This document shows, piece by piece, positions 32,869 through 41,461 of a stretch of 64,000 nt of DNA. Positions within the stretch are counted from its first letter, which is position 1. Every line of letters starts with the position of its first letter. Below the pieces are notes generated by a model. That model was not told where the DNA came from, ran no database searches, and saw nothing but the letters and a program-made list of their open reading frames with translations. This DNA comes from Bacteroidota bacterium (GTDB lineage: Bacteria > Bacteroidota > Bacteroidia > J057 > JADKCL01), in the NCBI GenBank assembly GCA_016718825.1, contig JADKCL010000002.1, positions 62,001 to 126,000 on the forward strand, read 5' to 3'. A program made the translations under genes and the position numbers.

Positions 32869-35800
32869 TTATCGCAACACCGTCAGCGACATACCGTCGT
32901 CGTGGAAGTTGATTTCATCGACGTACTTGTAGTGCAATCCGATGAAGTAAACGCCGTCGGGCACGTCATTCCCATTCAGTTTTCCATCCCAAGTGGCGGT
33001 AAGCGAATTGCCGACAAACATCATTTTGCCCCAGCGGTCGGTGATCCAGAAGTCCACGGACTCGATGTTCTGACCGCGCAATTGGAAAATGTCGTTGATG
33101 CCGTCGCCATTAGGGGAAAAGACGTTGGGGATGTCAATCGTGCTGTTGCATTCGTCGCTGAGATCCACTTCGTCCACGAGTTCGCAGTTGGCAAAGGTTA
33201 CACTCACAGTGTAATTGCCAGGATTGCTGACATTGATCGTCTGTGTGTTGGCTCCGGTACTCCAAGCATAGGAGGTAAATCCGGAACCGGCATCCAGTGT
33301 CGCAGTTTCGCCGGGGCAGACGATCACGCTTTCCACTTCGAAGGGCGGAAGCGGGACCAAAGTCACGACGATGCCATCGTTGCCCGTGCAACCTGCTGCA
33401 TTCGTGACGGTGACTGAATATTGCCCCGAATCGGTCACAACGAGATACTGATCAATGCTTTGGCCGTTGCTCCAGAGATAAGTCTGCAATCCTGGTCCAG
33501 CATCGAGAAGCAATTCGCCATTCTGGCAAAGCGGAATCGTGTCTGCACCAAGGTTGACCACAACGGGCGCACTGATTGAGATGGCAATTTCGTCAGCACC
33601 TTCACAACCGTTTCCGTCTGTGACCGTCACTCCAAAATTTCCCGTAGCGGAGGTTGTGATTGTCTGCGTAATTGCAGCATTGCTCCAAAGGTAGGAACCG
33701 AAACCGGCACCTGCATCCAATGTCAGGCTACCGCCGTCGCAGAGTGCCGTGTCAGCGCCTAAGAAGACCGTTGGGACTGGAAATGCATTCACTGTTACCG
33801 TATCGGAGGCTTCGCAGCCGTTGGCATCGGAAACAGTCACGCTGTAATCTCCTGCAGCGGTCACATTCAGCATTGCTCCCAAGCTTCCATTCGACCAAGT
33901 ATAGCTCGGAAATGCCCCGGAAGCCGTAAGCAGCAAGGTATCTCCCAGGCAAAAGTCCTGAATTGCCGGACCTGCCGAGACGGTCGGGGCGGCAAAAAAG
34001 TTCAGCGTTGCGCTTGCTGTACCATCGCAGCCATTGGCATCGGTCACGCTCACGGAGTAAGTCCCGGCGGTAGTTGGTTGAATGAACTGACTGATACTGC
34101 CATTGCTCCAAAGGTAGCTCACGAATCCGGCTCCGGCATCGAGCAATGCCGGTTCGCCAGGACATAGATCTAGATTGGCCAATGAAATGCTCACGGCGGG
34201 CACCAGCGTCGCCAGAATCGTATCAAAAGCTTGGCAGCCATTCGCATCCGATGCAATTACAGAATAGGTCCCGCCCGCGGTCACGTTGATACTTTGTGTC
34301 GTGGCACCTGTGCTCCAAAGGTAGTTGGCAAAGCCTGCGGTCGCCGAAACCGTGACGCCCGGACCTCCTGTGCAGACGTTGATATCAGGTCCCAAATTCA
34401 CCAAAGGCGCGAAATACCAGCCCAAATTGATTGTATCGATCCCTTCGCAGCCATTCCCATCCGTTACAGTGAGGGAATAGACGCCCGGAAAGGTTGGCGA
34501 AATCGATTGTGTGGTCGCCCCGGTATTCCATTGATAACTGGAAAGGCCGTTGGGACCGGTCAATGTCGTCGTGGTACCTTGGCAAAAGTCGTAATTGGCG
34601 CCGAGATTGACCGCTGGCGGCGTGAAGGTTCCGATCGTAATCGCATCCGAATTTTGGCAGCCGTTGATGTCAGTGACGGTGACAGAGTAGGTTCCAGCGC
34701 CGACATTGACCGTGGAAGAGGTCGCGCCATTGCTCCAGGCATAGTTCACGAAGCCTGTTCCGGCATTCAAAGTCGTCTGCGTTGCCGTACAGATGTCGAA
34801 GTTGGCACCCAAGTTCACCACCGGAAGGGGATCGACACCGATTACAACGGTATCCCGCACGGTACAGCCATTCGGATCAACGACAATCACGGAATAAGTC
34901 CCTGCGGCCGAGACAATGATCGTGTTCACGCCCGTCGTGCCGGTGCTCCACGTATAGGAGGTCATACCTGCAGGCGAATTCAATGCTGTGGATGAACCGG
35001 AGCAGATGGATCTGTCAGGCCCGAGATTGACCACCGAAGGCACAAAATTGTTGATCACAACCGTATCACGCCCGATGCAGCCCGCCACGTCAAACACGGT
35101 CACACTGTAACTGCCAGGATTGGTCACATTGATCGTTTGAACCGCCGATTGGCCTGTACTCCAGAAATACTGCGCATAACCCGCGCCCGCATTCAATGTC
35201 ACCGGCGAACTCGGACAAACGGTTTGATTGACCCCCAAACTTGGTGTCGGACCAGAACTTACCGTAACCGTCATCGCGTCGGTGTCCACGCAGCCGCGGC
35301 TGTCGGTCACTTGCAAAGTGTAGGTAGTGGTGGCGGTTGGCGAAGCAATTGGATTGGCAATCAATGGATTGCTAAGGTTTGTGGTGGGTGTCCAGCTGTA
35401 GCTGTAGGGACCCAAGCCACCGGAAACCGGAATCAAATCGCCTATGGCAGTACTCTGTCCAGAACAAATCGTTCGGTCAGGACCTGCATTTGCAGTTGGT
35501 ACCAACGTTGGATTTTCGGAAACTGTAAGTGTAAACGTTCCCTGCGCCAGCGCCGTCGCGCCATCGACCACGATATAATAGATACCCGGCTGACAAATTC
35601 CGTAGTTGATCACGCTCGCATTGATTCCGCAGCCGTTGTCGTCACTCGTCACGGTTGTACATGCGCTGTTCAGCAGATAGAGGTAGGAGTCCCAAGTAGC
35701 GCCACCGCAAAGCGAAATTGTCAAACCGGTAGGCTGCGTAACGTTGATGGCATAAAAAACATCATTTCCCGGCGAGGAGGCGAAGTTGTTGGTGTAGCAC

Positions 35801-36561
35801 TCATTGGAGTTAAAATGCGTCAATGCGGTGAATCCCGGCGCAACATTTCCCAAGGAAATCGAATTCGCGCAGGCGGTTCCACGGGTGTAGCGCCAAAATG
35901 TCTGGATATGCGGTTTGTACCAGTTTGCCGAACCACAAGCTCCGTTGAGAAATCCATGGTCATACCATTGACAGGGTGGGCCACTGCGGTAATTCAAATT
36001 GTCATAAAACACCGATGGATTGCAGCGTTCATCGTCGCCTTCATTCACGCAGCCAACAAACGGAATGTTGACGCAGCAAAAAAGCGGGTTGAATGTACAG
36101 CGGTTGAAGGTATTCGAATCCCCGCAGACCGTCAGGCCGGAAACAGGCACAAAGTCGGTCGCGATATCGTCTTCCCAGGCATCGAGGTTGATGTCCAAGT
36201 ATTGTGGAACCGTCGGCGTCAAATAGGTATAGTTGAAAAAGTTATAGTTAAAGTCGACCGATGTATTCGGCACTGTAACAAAGCTTTGACGCAAACAAGC
36301 ACCTCCCGTGTAGCCGGTAAGATCGAGATCCAAATCGTCGCGTCCGTAAACTTTGAAGGTGTATTCATCGTCGCTGTAAGGACCAAGATTGAGCGGGCCG
36401 ACGGTGAGGGTCAAGTCAGAATTTGCTGCAAGTGTGACCTGCATTTCACGCATACGCGCCTGCAGTTGTATGGGGCCGTCTGAGTAGGATTGGGCGAATA
36501 AAAGGCTTGAAAACAACAAGCAGCAAGGGAGAATGAAAAGTCGTGACCAAAAATGCCTCAT
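32869..36561 (-). CDS. Giant exported SprB-like repeat protein with T9SS type B (gliding-motility) C-terminus
   Basis: A 1230-aa protein from ATG 36561 with a signal peptide (LFILPCCLLFSSLLFAQ). Residues about 25-360 are unique and Cys-rich and include a pre-peptidase-like jelly-roll stretch (DVFYAINVTQPTGLTISLCG, YLYLLNSACTTVTSDDNGCG). Eleven Ig/SprB-like repeats of 65-85 residues follow, of the type LDAGAGF.SY.WS.GA, then GTYSVTVTDANGC. The last 90 residues are a gliding-motility-associated C-terminal domain (VFSPNGDGINDIFQLRG, WGKMMFVGNS, WDGKLNGNDVPDGVYF), the T9SS type B signal. It is a likely surface adhesin or filament protein. ATG 36654 is possible but would precede the signal peptide. 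Confidence 0.9.
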   Translation of the reverse strand: MRHFWSRLFILPCCLLFSSLLFAQSYSDGPIQLQARMREMQVTLAANSDLTLTVGPLNLGPYSDDEYTFKVYGRDDLDLDLTGYTGGACLRQSFVTVPNTSVDFNYNFFNYTYLTPTVPQYLDINLDAWEDDIATDFVPVSGLTVCGDSNTFNRCTFNPLFCCVNIPFVGCVNEGDDERCNPSVFYDNLNYRSGPPCQWYDHGFLNGACGSANWYKPHIQTFWRYTRGTACANSISLGNVAPGFTALTHFNSNECYTNNFASSPGNDVFYAINVTQPTGLTISLCGGATWDSYLYLLNSACTTVTSDDNGCGINASVINYGICQPGIYYIVVDGATALAQGTFTLTVSENPTLVPTANAGPDRTICSGQSTAIGDLIPVSGGLGPYSYSWTPTTNLSNPLIANPIASPTATTTYTLQVTDSRGCVDTDAMTVTVSSGPTPSLGVNQTVCPSSPVTLNAGAGYAQYFWSTGQSAVQTINVTNPGSYSVTVFDVAGCIGRDTVVINNFVPSVVNLGPDRSICSGSSTALNSPAGMTSYTWSTGTTGVNTIIVSAAGTYSVIVVDPNGCTVRDTVVIGVDPLPVVNLGANFDICTATQTTLNAGTGFVNYAWSNGATSSTVNVGAGTYSVTVTDINGCQNSDAITIGTFTPPAVNLGANYDFCQGTTTTLTGPNGLSSYQWNTGATTQSISPTFPGVYSLTVTDGNGCEGIDTINLGWYFAPLVNLGPDINVCTGGPGVTVSATAGFANYLWSTGATTQSINVTAGGTYSVIASDANGCQAFDTILATLVPAVSISLANLDLCPGEPALLDAGAGFVSYLWSNGSISQFIQPTTAGTYSVSVTDANGCDGTASATLNFFAAPTVSAGPAIQDFCLGDTLLLTASGAFPSYTWSNGSLGAMLNVTAAGDYSVTVSDANGCEASDTVTVNAFPVPTVFLGADTALCDGGSLTLDAGAGFGSYLWSNAAITQTITTSATGNFGVTVTDGNGCEGADEIAISISAPVVVNLGADTIPLCQNGELLLDAGPGLQTYLWSNGQSIDQYLVVTDSGQYSVTVTNAAGCTGNDGIVVTLVPLPPFEVESVIVCPGETATLDAGSGFTSYAWSTGANTQTINVSNPGNYTVSVTFANCELVDEVDLSDECNSTIDIPNVFSPNGDGINDIFQLRGQNIESVDFWITDRWGKMMFVGNSLTATWDGKLNGNDVPDGVYFIGLHYKYVDEINFHDDGMSLTVLR

Positions 36562-36691
36562 GTTTCCGAATTGATTCTTTGAATTCTTACCCCACCAATT
36601 TATAAGTTTTCCGCGAAAATTCAGCAAAGTGCATGGAAAACTTGAAGTCACCATTAGTCGGAAAGGTCGTTGGAATTTCTAATTTTGTGGC

Positions 36692-37270
36692 ATGAAAAGG
36701 GGAGGCTTTCATCTTCGCATTCCAAGAATCCGTGGCGGGCATTTTGCGCGATCCTACGGGCATTTGACGATTCGCAAGGCTGGCTTGCTGGTTTTTCTCA
36801 TGATTTTCCTGTCCTTGAGCCGTTGCGCCAATCCAAAGTCGGCCAAACCTGATCTTCAACAAGCATTGATTGGCGACTGGACAGGCGTTGCTACACAATT
36901 GACATTCCAAACGGAGGGAAGGTCGCAAAGGTCCCGAACGATCACCGTCAGTGAAGGCGAATGGGAGACGAGAATGTCCCGTACGGCTCCGCAAATGACC
37001 TATTTTGCTGATCATCGCTATGTTTCGATGTATGTGTCTCTCGTCGATTTTGAAGGCAGACAAGCGCGGGATACCGTGCGGCAAGAAGGGACTTGGCAAT
37101 TGAAAGGAGATACCCTTGCCATCAAGGAGCCCATGCTTTCTGTGCCGGAAACGACATTTTTGCTGAAATTTAGCGGCGATGAGGTCGAATTGTCCTCGAC
37201 CATGGACATGGATGGGGACGGCGAAGTCGATGACAAGTACTGGATGTTACAACGCAAGCGCAAACAATAA
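36692..37270 (+). CDS. Lipoprotein with lipocalin-like C-terminal region
   Basis: A 192-aa protein; the signal ends in the lipobox LSLSRC. A TAnnTTTG element (TAATTTTG, 36680-36687) sits so close to ATG 36692 that the real start may be TTG 36764, which would give a more typical lipoprotein signal (TIRKAGLLVFLMIFLSLSRC). The mature part resembles Bacteroidota lipocalin-like proteins: LIGDWTGVATQLTFQTEG, GTWQLKGDTLAIKEP, and ends DGDGEVDDKYWMLQRKRK. The ligand is unknown. The next small gene starts 12 bp downstream. Confidence 0.75.
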   Translation: MKRGGFHLRIPRIRGGHFARSYGHLTIRKAGLLVFLMIFLSLSRCANPKSAKPDLQQALIGDWTGVATQLTFQTEGRSQRSRTITVSEGEWETRMSRTAPQMTYFADHRYVSMYVSLVDFEGRQARDTVRQEGTWQLKGDTLAIKEPMLSVPETTFLLKFSGDEVELSSTMDMDGDGEVDDKYWMLQRKRKQ

Positions 37271-37281
37271 AACGCATTCTC

Positions 37282-37506
37282 GTGGAAAATCAATCCCCCG
37301 TCAACCGCCCAAAAGTAAAAATCGGACTTCGAGCAGAAGTTGCATTCGGATTGGTTATTTTGCTTACGCTTAGCGGATTGACTGCGATGATTTTTGGGAT
37401 CTTGACGAATGCGGTAAACATGCTCGGAATAGGATTGGTGAGCCTCACCATCGCTGGAGTCATGGGACTTTTGCTGCTCAAACCCCGTTCGACGAAGAAA
37501 AAGTAG
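37282..37506 (+). CDS. Small membrane protein with two transmembrane segments
   Basis: A 74-aa GTG-started ORF. It has two hydrophobic helices (VAFGLVILLTLSGLTAMIFG and MLGIGLVSLTIAGVMGLLLL) between a basic N-terminus and a basic tail (KPRSTKKK), so it should be an inner-membrane hairpin with both ends cytoplasmic. No family was recognised. It is probably translated from the same message as the lipoprotein 12 bp upstream. Confidence 0.65.
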   Translation: MENQSPVNRPKVKIGLRAEVAFGLVILLTLSGLTAMIFGILTNAVNMLGIGLVSLTIAGVMGLLLLKPRSTKKK

Positions 37507-37511
37507 GCCAT

Positions 37512-38114
37512 TCAGTTCATCGAGCCTTCAAATTCGACCAACAGCGCCAAGGTACTGTCGGGCAACTCGCTCAATTGAACCACTTTTTGCAAATCCTTCA
37601 CAAGGTCATTGGTAGACAGGCGGAAGGTTTCTGGATCTGTCAACAACACTTCCAGTGCCAGGTGCATCGCCTTGATACGATCCGATAGTGCCGCTTCATT
37701 TTTCTGCTGCTGAATCAGGATTTCCGCACGCTCAAACAGCAATTCGGCGGCCATCGACCACTTCTGTGCATCAAAATCCTGCTTGTGGTCAATGGCGTTG
37801 AGGAATTGGTCTAGCGGAAGGTCCACCAAGGCCTTCGCTTCCCGGTCTTCTGCAAATGCCTCCTGAATGGTCTTCAATGCTTCTTCCAATTCGTTGTTTT
37901 TGCGCTGGAAAACCGCCTCAGCCAAGGCTTTGGCAAATATTTGCAAGTAGCGCAGGAGGTAATCGCGTTCCAACATCGGCATTTCAGTGAAATCCTCGAG
38001 GGTGACTTTTTTGTCCGCTTCTTCCTCGGCAGCCATTTTCTTGCGCTCCTGCCAAAACTTGCGGATCGAATAGGCCGTGAGAAAGACAATCGTACCGATG
38101 ATCACCCATTTCAT
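37512..38114 (-). CDS. N-terminally membrane-anchored helical protein, unknown function
   Basis: A 200-aa protein with one N-terminal transmembrane segment (WVIIGTIVFLTAYSIRKFW) and a long, charged, all-helical cytoplasmic part rich in Leu, Glu and Lys, probably partly coiled coil. Its ATG overlaps the stop of the upstream glycosyltransferase (ATGA), so the two are translationally coupled. No family was recognised; a role accessory to the glycosyltransferase is possible only by position. Confidence 0.75.
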   Translation of the reverse strand: MKWVIIGTIVFLTAYSIRKFWQERKKMAAEEEADKKVTLEDFTEMPMLERDYLLRYLQIFAKALAEAVFQRKNNELEEALKTIQEAFAEDREAKALVDLPLDQFLNAIDHKQDFDAQKWSMAAELLFERAEILIQQQKNEAALSDRIKAMHLALEVLLTDPETFRLSTNDLVKDLQKVVQLSELPDSTLALLVEFEGSMN

Positions 38115-39358
38115 AGCTTCAAATCTCGCATGAATTTTTCGATTCGCGCGACCGAACGTGCATTGCCTTCCTCCGCGAGGATCGTGGGTTGCAGGCTTTT
38201 GGCTTTTTCTTGCATTTCCTTCGAATGCATCGCCTCATCGAGCCGTTTTGCAAGGTTTTCCGGGCGCATCCGATGGTACCAAAGCATCTTGGTGCTGATG
38301 CCCAGCCGGCGAAGGTTCGCGGCGAAATAGGGCTGATCCGCGATAAACACCACGGGCACGTGGGGAACACCTGCGCGGGCGACGGCCGTGGTTGTGCCCG
38401 CACCCGCGTGATGCACCACCGCGCCCGCGCGTGCGAAGAGCCATTCATGCGGCACGAAATCCGCAAAAAAGACATTTTCGGGAGCCTCAGCCGCAAACAA
38501 GCCACTGTACCCGCTTTGGATCACAGCTGGATGACCACTGAGCTTCAACGCCGCCAATACCGTTCCGGTCAATTCCGGCCCTTTCGTTCCGCCCATCGAA
38601 CCAAAGCTCACAATGACGGGTTTGGGATGGTTTTCGAGAAACTGTTTTAAATCATTTTTCGGGGTGAATGCATTCTCCTTCAATATCCAAGGTCCCATTA
38701 CCTCAATCTTTGCTGGAAGGTCACTGAAAGTGGGACCTAGGGTAGGGGAACAGGCAAGCAGGTTGAGCTCGGGGGCAAGCACGTGGTACATTTTCGGCTT
38801 GATGGAGGGTCCGCCGACGCGTGTCAGAAAACTGGCAGCCTTCCGGTCGATGCTTTGAAGGACTTTGGCCATGGCCTTCCACCAAAGTGGATTCAGCCAT
38901 TTTCCGAGATTGGGCAAATGCGGCGGTGCCCCAAATGCCGTGGGAATGCCGGCAGGCGCAAGAATCCCGCCGATGCGGGGAATGCCAAGCTGTGCGGCAG
39001 CTTCGCTTCCCAAAAAGTCCACCATGTGGCAAATGGCGAGGTCGCAACCCATCAAAGCTGCCTTCGCCGAATGAAAATAGCTTTCGCCGTCTGCAAAAAA
39101 GGCCTCGAGCATGAGCAATTCCAGTTGTTTCAGCGGATTGCGCATCGCAAGCATCTTGTCGAGCATCTCGTTGAGCTCCTGTTGTGTTACGATCGGGCCG
39201 CAAGGGGCAAATTCGAAGCCGAATTGCTCAAAGCGTTGCTGATGAAAGGGATGGCTCACAATTTTCAGCGAATGACCGGCCTCGCGGAGGCTCACTGCAA
39301 GTGCGAGATAGGGCTGAATGTCGCCCGTACTGCCAACCGTGCAAATCGCAATTTTCAT
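38111..39358 (-). CDS. GT1 (UDP-glycosyltransferase/MGT-like) glycosyltransferase
   Basis: A 415-aa GT-B fold enzyme; ATG 39358 places MKIAICTVGSTGDIQPYLAL at the N-terminus, the typical opening of sterol/macrolide-type glycosyltransferases (ATG 39367 adds three residues). The donor-binding domain shows PVIVSFGSMGG and the plant-like signature VVHHAGAGTTTAVARAGVPH followed by FIADQPYFAANL. It would transfer a sugar from a nucleotide donor to a lipid or small hydrophobic acceptor. The acceptor is unknown. It overlaps the next gene by four bases. Confidence 0.9.
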   Translation of the reverse strand: MKIAICTVGSTGDIQPYLALAVSLREAGHSLKIVSHPFHQQRFEQFGFEFAPCGPIVTQQELNEMLDKMLAMRNPLKQLELLMLEAFFADGESYFHSAKAALMGCDLAICHMVDFLGSEAAAQLGIPRIGGILAPAGIPTAFGAPPHLPNLGKWLNPLWWKAMAKVLQSIDRKAASFLTRVGGPSIKPKMYHVLAPELNLLACSPTLGPTFSDLPAKIEVMGPWILKENAFTPKNDLKQFLENHPKPVIVSFGSMGGTKGPELTGTVLAALKLSGHPAVIQSGYSGLFAAEAPENVFFADFVPHEWLFARAGAVVHHAGAGTTTAVARAGVPHVPVVFIADQPYFAANLRRLGISTKMLWYHRMRPENLAKRLDEAMHSKEMQEKAKSLQPTILAEEGNARSVARIEKFMRDLKL

Positions 39359-39406
39359 CGGCGGCAAAGATAGGCCTCGATTGATTCAGCCACAAAGTGC
39401 AATCGA

Positions 39407-40057
39407 TCAATTCTGAAAGTAGTAACTCCTCACGAACAGGCCGATGCTGATGCTTAAGGAGATGAACAACAGCCCCTTCGCGAGCAGTTTCTCTTGCTTT
39501 CCATACAATGGATAGGAATTTCCATCGATGTCCTTCCCCTTGAGTGTGAGCACGGCAATGGAAAATACACTTGCGATCGGTGCACCTACAATGGAAAATA
39601 AGACCCAAAGGATCATTCCGAAGTTCTTGATTTCGATAGGTTTGCGTTGTTTTGAAAGCATTTCTGCACGTTCCTCCTCGATTTTCTCCTTCGGAAGCGC
39701 GATTCCACGTTCAGCGAGCAGCTTCTTGGCCATTTCGACTTGATCCGGAAGATATTCGCGGTAATTGACGGCGATTTCGAGCAATTCATCGTTTTCCAGC
39801 CCGCCGAGCATTTCACGGTAGGCATCATCGACGTTGACATCGGCAATCAGGCCATATTCAATCAGCAGGGTATTGGCAGCAGGATAATCCGCCTCGGAAA
39901 CCATCAGTTTGACCGCATTTGTTGGACGGGCAAATGTGAAGTTGGGATTGTAATCGGTGCCAGCGGTTTCGATTTCGAACGCGATGTCATTTGCTTGAAG
40001 AATGGCCACGAGTGGTTCAATATCTTCGGGAACGGGACTGGAAAAGAGTTCTTTCAT
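39407..40057 (-). CDS. DUF2007-like protein with C-terminal membrane segments, paralogue 1
   Basis: From ATG 40057 the product has 216 aa; the frame extends to 40144 without start support. An N-terminal DUF2007-like domain (about 1-75: ELFSSPVPEDIEPLVAILQA, VSEADYPAANTLLIEYGL) precedes helices (LGGLENDELLEIAVNYREYL) and two membrane segments (FGMILWVLFSIVGAPIASVF, LLFISLSISIGLFV). It is the last of three tandem genes of the same layout. DUF2007 is described as a putative signal-transducing domain; its ligand is unknown. Confidence 0.8.
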   Translation of the reverse strand: MKELFSSPVPEDIEPLVAILQANDIAFEIETAGTDYNPNFTFARPTNAVKLMVSEADYPAANTLLIEYGLIADVNVDDAYREMLGGLENDELLEIAVNYREYLPDQVEMAKKLLAERGIALPKEKIEEERAEMLSKQRKPIEIKNFGMILWVLFSIVGAPIASVFSIAVLTLKGKDIDGNSYPLYGKQEKLLAKGLLFISLSISIGLFVRSYYFQN

Positions 40058-40140
40058 GTTGTCTTGTTTTATTTGTGATTTCCTTGAATGGTAGCAAGTT
40101 AAGGTAATTTGACGAGGAATTGCATTGCATGAAAACAGAT

Positions 40141-40794
40141 TCAATAGCCTTTCATGGTAATGTAAACAAGAATCGAGGTTGAGATCAAGGATAGCAAAAT
40201 GCCGACACCGGCTGTTTGTCGCACATTCGCGACATACCCTGGATGACGTGAACCATCTGGCGCAACGCTTTTGGCGGTTACGATATCAAGCGCCATCAAC
40301 AGCCCCAGCGGTGGGAGTGCAATGCAGGCCACCAACAGGACGGGACGTGTGAACCAAGGCAGTTCTGCAACTTTCGGCTGACTCCGAAACTTGAATTGCA
40401 GCATTTCAACCACGCTCGCAACCGGCAATTTGTTGCGGTTCTGCAGTTCCTCTTTGCAGGCCTGCGCCAATTCGGGATCTTCCTCGATCAGTTCCACCAA
40501 AGTTCGCAGCAACTCGTCGTCGTCCATGGAGGCTACAATGTCCAAGCGGTCAAAAACTGCATGTTCGATGCCAGAAAGTTCGTCCTCGAGGGCTTGCTGA
40601 AGCAGGAAAATCGCTCTATCTGCCTGGTCATTAGGGCAAATTACCAAATACAGGATTGTCGGATTGTCCTCGGAAACATCAACTTGGGAAATGGCCGCTG
40701 TCACCGCATTTTTCACCAATAGGTTAAGCGCCGCAAACGCTTCCGTTTTGGAATCGGTAGAAAATACCTCCTCAAATTCTTCGGTATGCGTCAT
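40141..40794 (-). CDS. DUF2007-like protein with C-terminal membrane segments, paralogue 2
   Basis: From ATG 40794 the product has 217 aa; this start overlaps the stop of paralogue 3 by four bases (ATGA). The N-terminal domain is diverged (EEVFSTDSKTEAFAALNLLV, VICPNDQADRAIFLLQQALE). The middle has the shared helix SMDDDELLRTLVELIEEDPE, similar to ENDELL and DDEDLL in the neighbours, and two membrane segments follow (PVLLVACIALPPLGLLMAL, GVGILLSLISTSILVYI). It is part of a three-gene operon. Confidence 0.8.
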   Translation of the reverse strand: MTHTEEFEEVFSTDSKTEAFAALNLLVKNAVTAAISQVDVSEDNPTILYLVICPNDQADRAIFLLQQALEDELSGIEHAVFDRLDIVASMDDDELLRTLVELIEEDPELAQACKEELQNRNKLPVASVVEMLQFKFRSQPKVAELPWFTRPVLLVACIALPPLGLLMALDIVTAKSVAPDGSRHPGYVANVRQTAGVGILLSLISTSILVYITMKGY

Positions 40795-41447
40795 TTTCTT
40801 TGAATGCGCCAGTAAATATTGACGGCAAAAGTGAAAACAAGCATGAGCCAAATTAGACCGCCGAATATGGTTCCAACCGCGCCGCCATGGGCATTAGCGT
40901 TTTTGAACCAACGTTTTGGGCTGAATTCAGGGTGATCGGGTGCAACAAGCAATAGCGTACCCAAGATCAATCCCCAAAACGGAATCAACACGATCGACAA
41001 ATAATGCCGAATACTTTCTTGAATCGGTGTATTCTCCCATTCCTGCTGTTCGTTCGCGGTGTGAAACAATCGGTCCACAGTGGATTGAGAAGGTTTGTTT
41101 CCTCGGCGCTCCAGTTCCATTTCTGCCGCAATCGAGACGGCTGGATTGCGATGAAATTCTTCAACGAATGTATTGAGAAGGTCCTCGTCGTCAAGTTCGG
41201 GCAATAAAGCAATTCGTTCATGCACGCCAATTGGCGGACTCCACAGTTCGAGGTGGTCCAAAACAGCAACAGCAGCGTCATGATCGGCGTCGTGACAAAA
41301 AATGGCGTAGTAACCCGTTGTTCGGCGTTCCGGATCGTGGGTGGGGTCTGTTGCGTAGACGACTTCCGATTCGATGCCTTCTTCCTGCAACCATTCCTGG
41401 ACCAGATCGGCGCCATACTTGGAGGGGGCAAGGAATATTTGTTTCAT
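40791..41447 (-). CDS. DUF2007-like protein with C-terminal membrane segments, paralogue 3
   Basis: The 218-aa first gene of the triplet. The DUF2007-like domain is recognisable (QIFLAPSKYGADLVQEWLQE, EGIESEVVYATD, CHDADHDAAVAVLDHLEL), followed by LPELDDEDLLNTFVEEFHRN and two membrane segments (IVLIPFWGLILGTLLLVAP, GTIFGGLIWLMLVFTFAV). It starts next to the end of the TonB-receptor gene (14 bp), so the four genes may share a transcript. The function is unknown. Confidence 0.82.
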   Translation of the reverse strand: MKQIFLAPSKYGADLVQEWLQEEGIESEVVYATDPTHDPERRTTGYYAIFCHDADHDAAVAVLDHLELWSPPIGVHERIALLPELDDEDLLNTFVEEFHRNPAVSIAAEMELERRGNKPSQSTVDRLFHTANEQQEWENTPIQESIRHYLSIVLIPFWGLILGTLLLVAPDHPEFSPKRWFKNANAHGGAVGTIFGGLIWLMLVFTFAVNIYWRIQRK

Positions 41448-41461
41448 GGGTTATCAGGAAT

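Noticed and set aside
35137..36483. 448-codon plus-strand frame opposite the 1230-aa repeat protein
   Set aside because: Arg/Cys-rich composition without domains; the minus strand has a signal peptide, repeats and a sorting domain.
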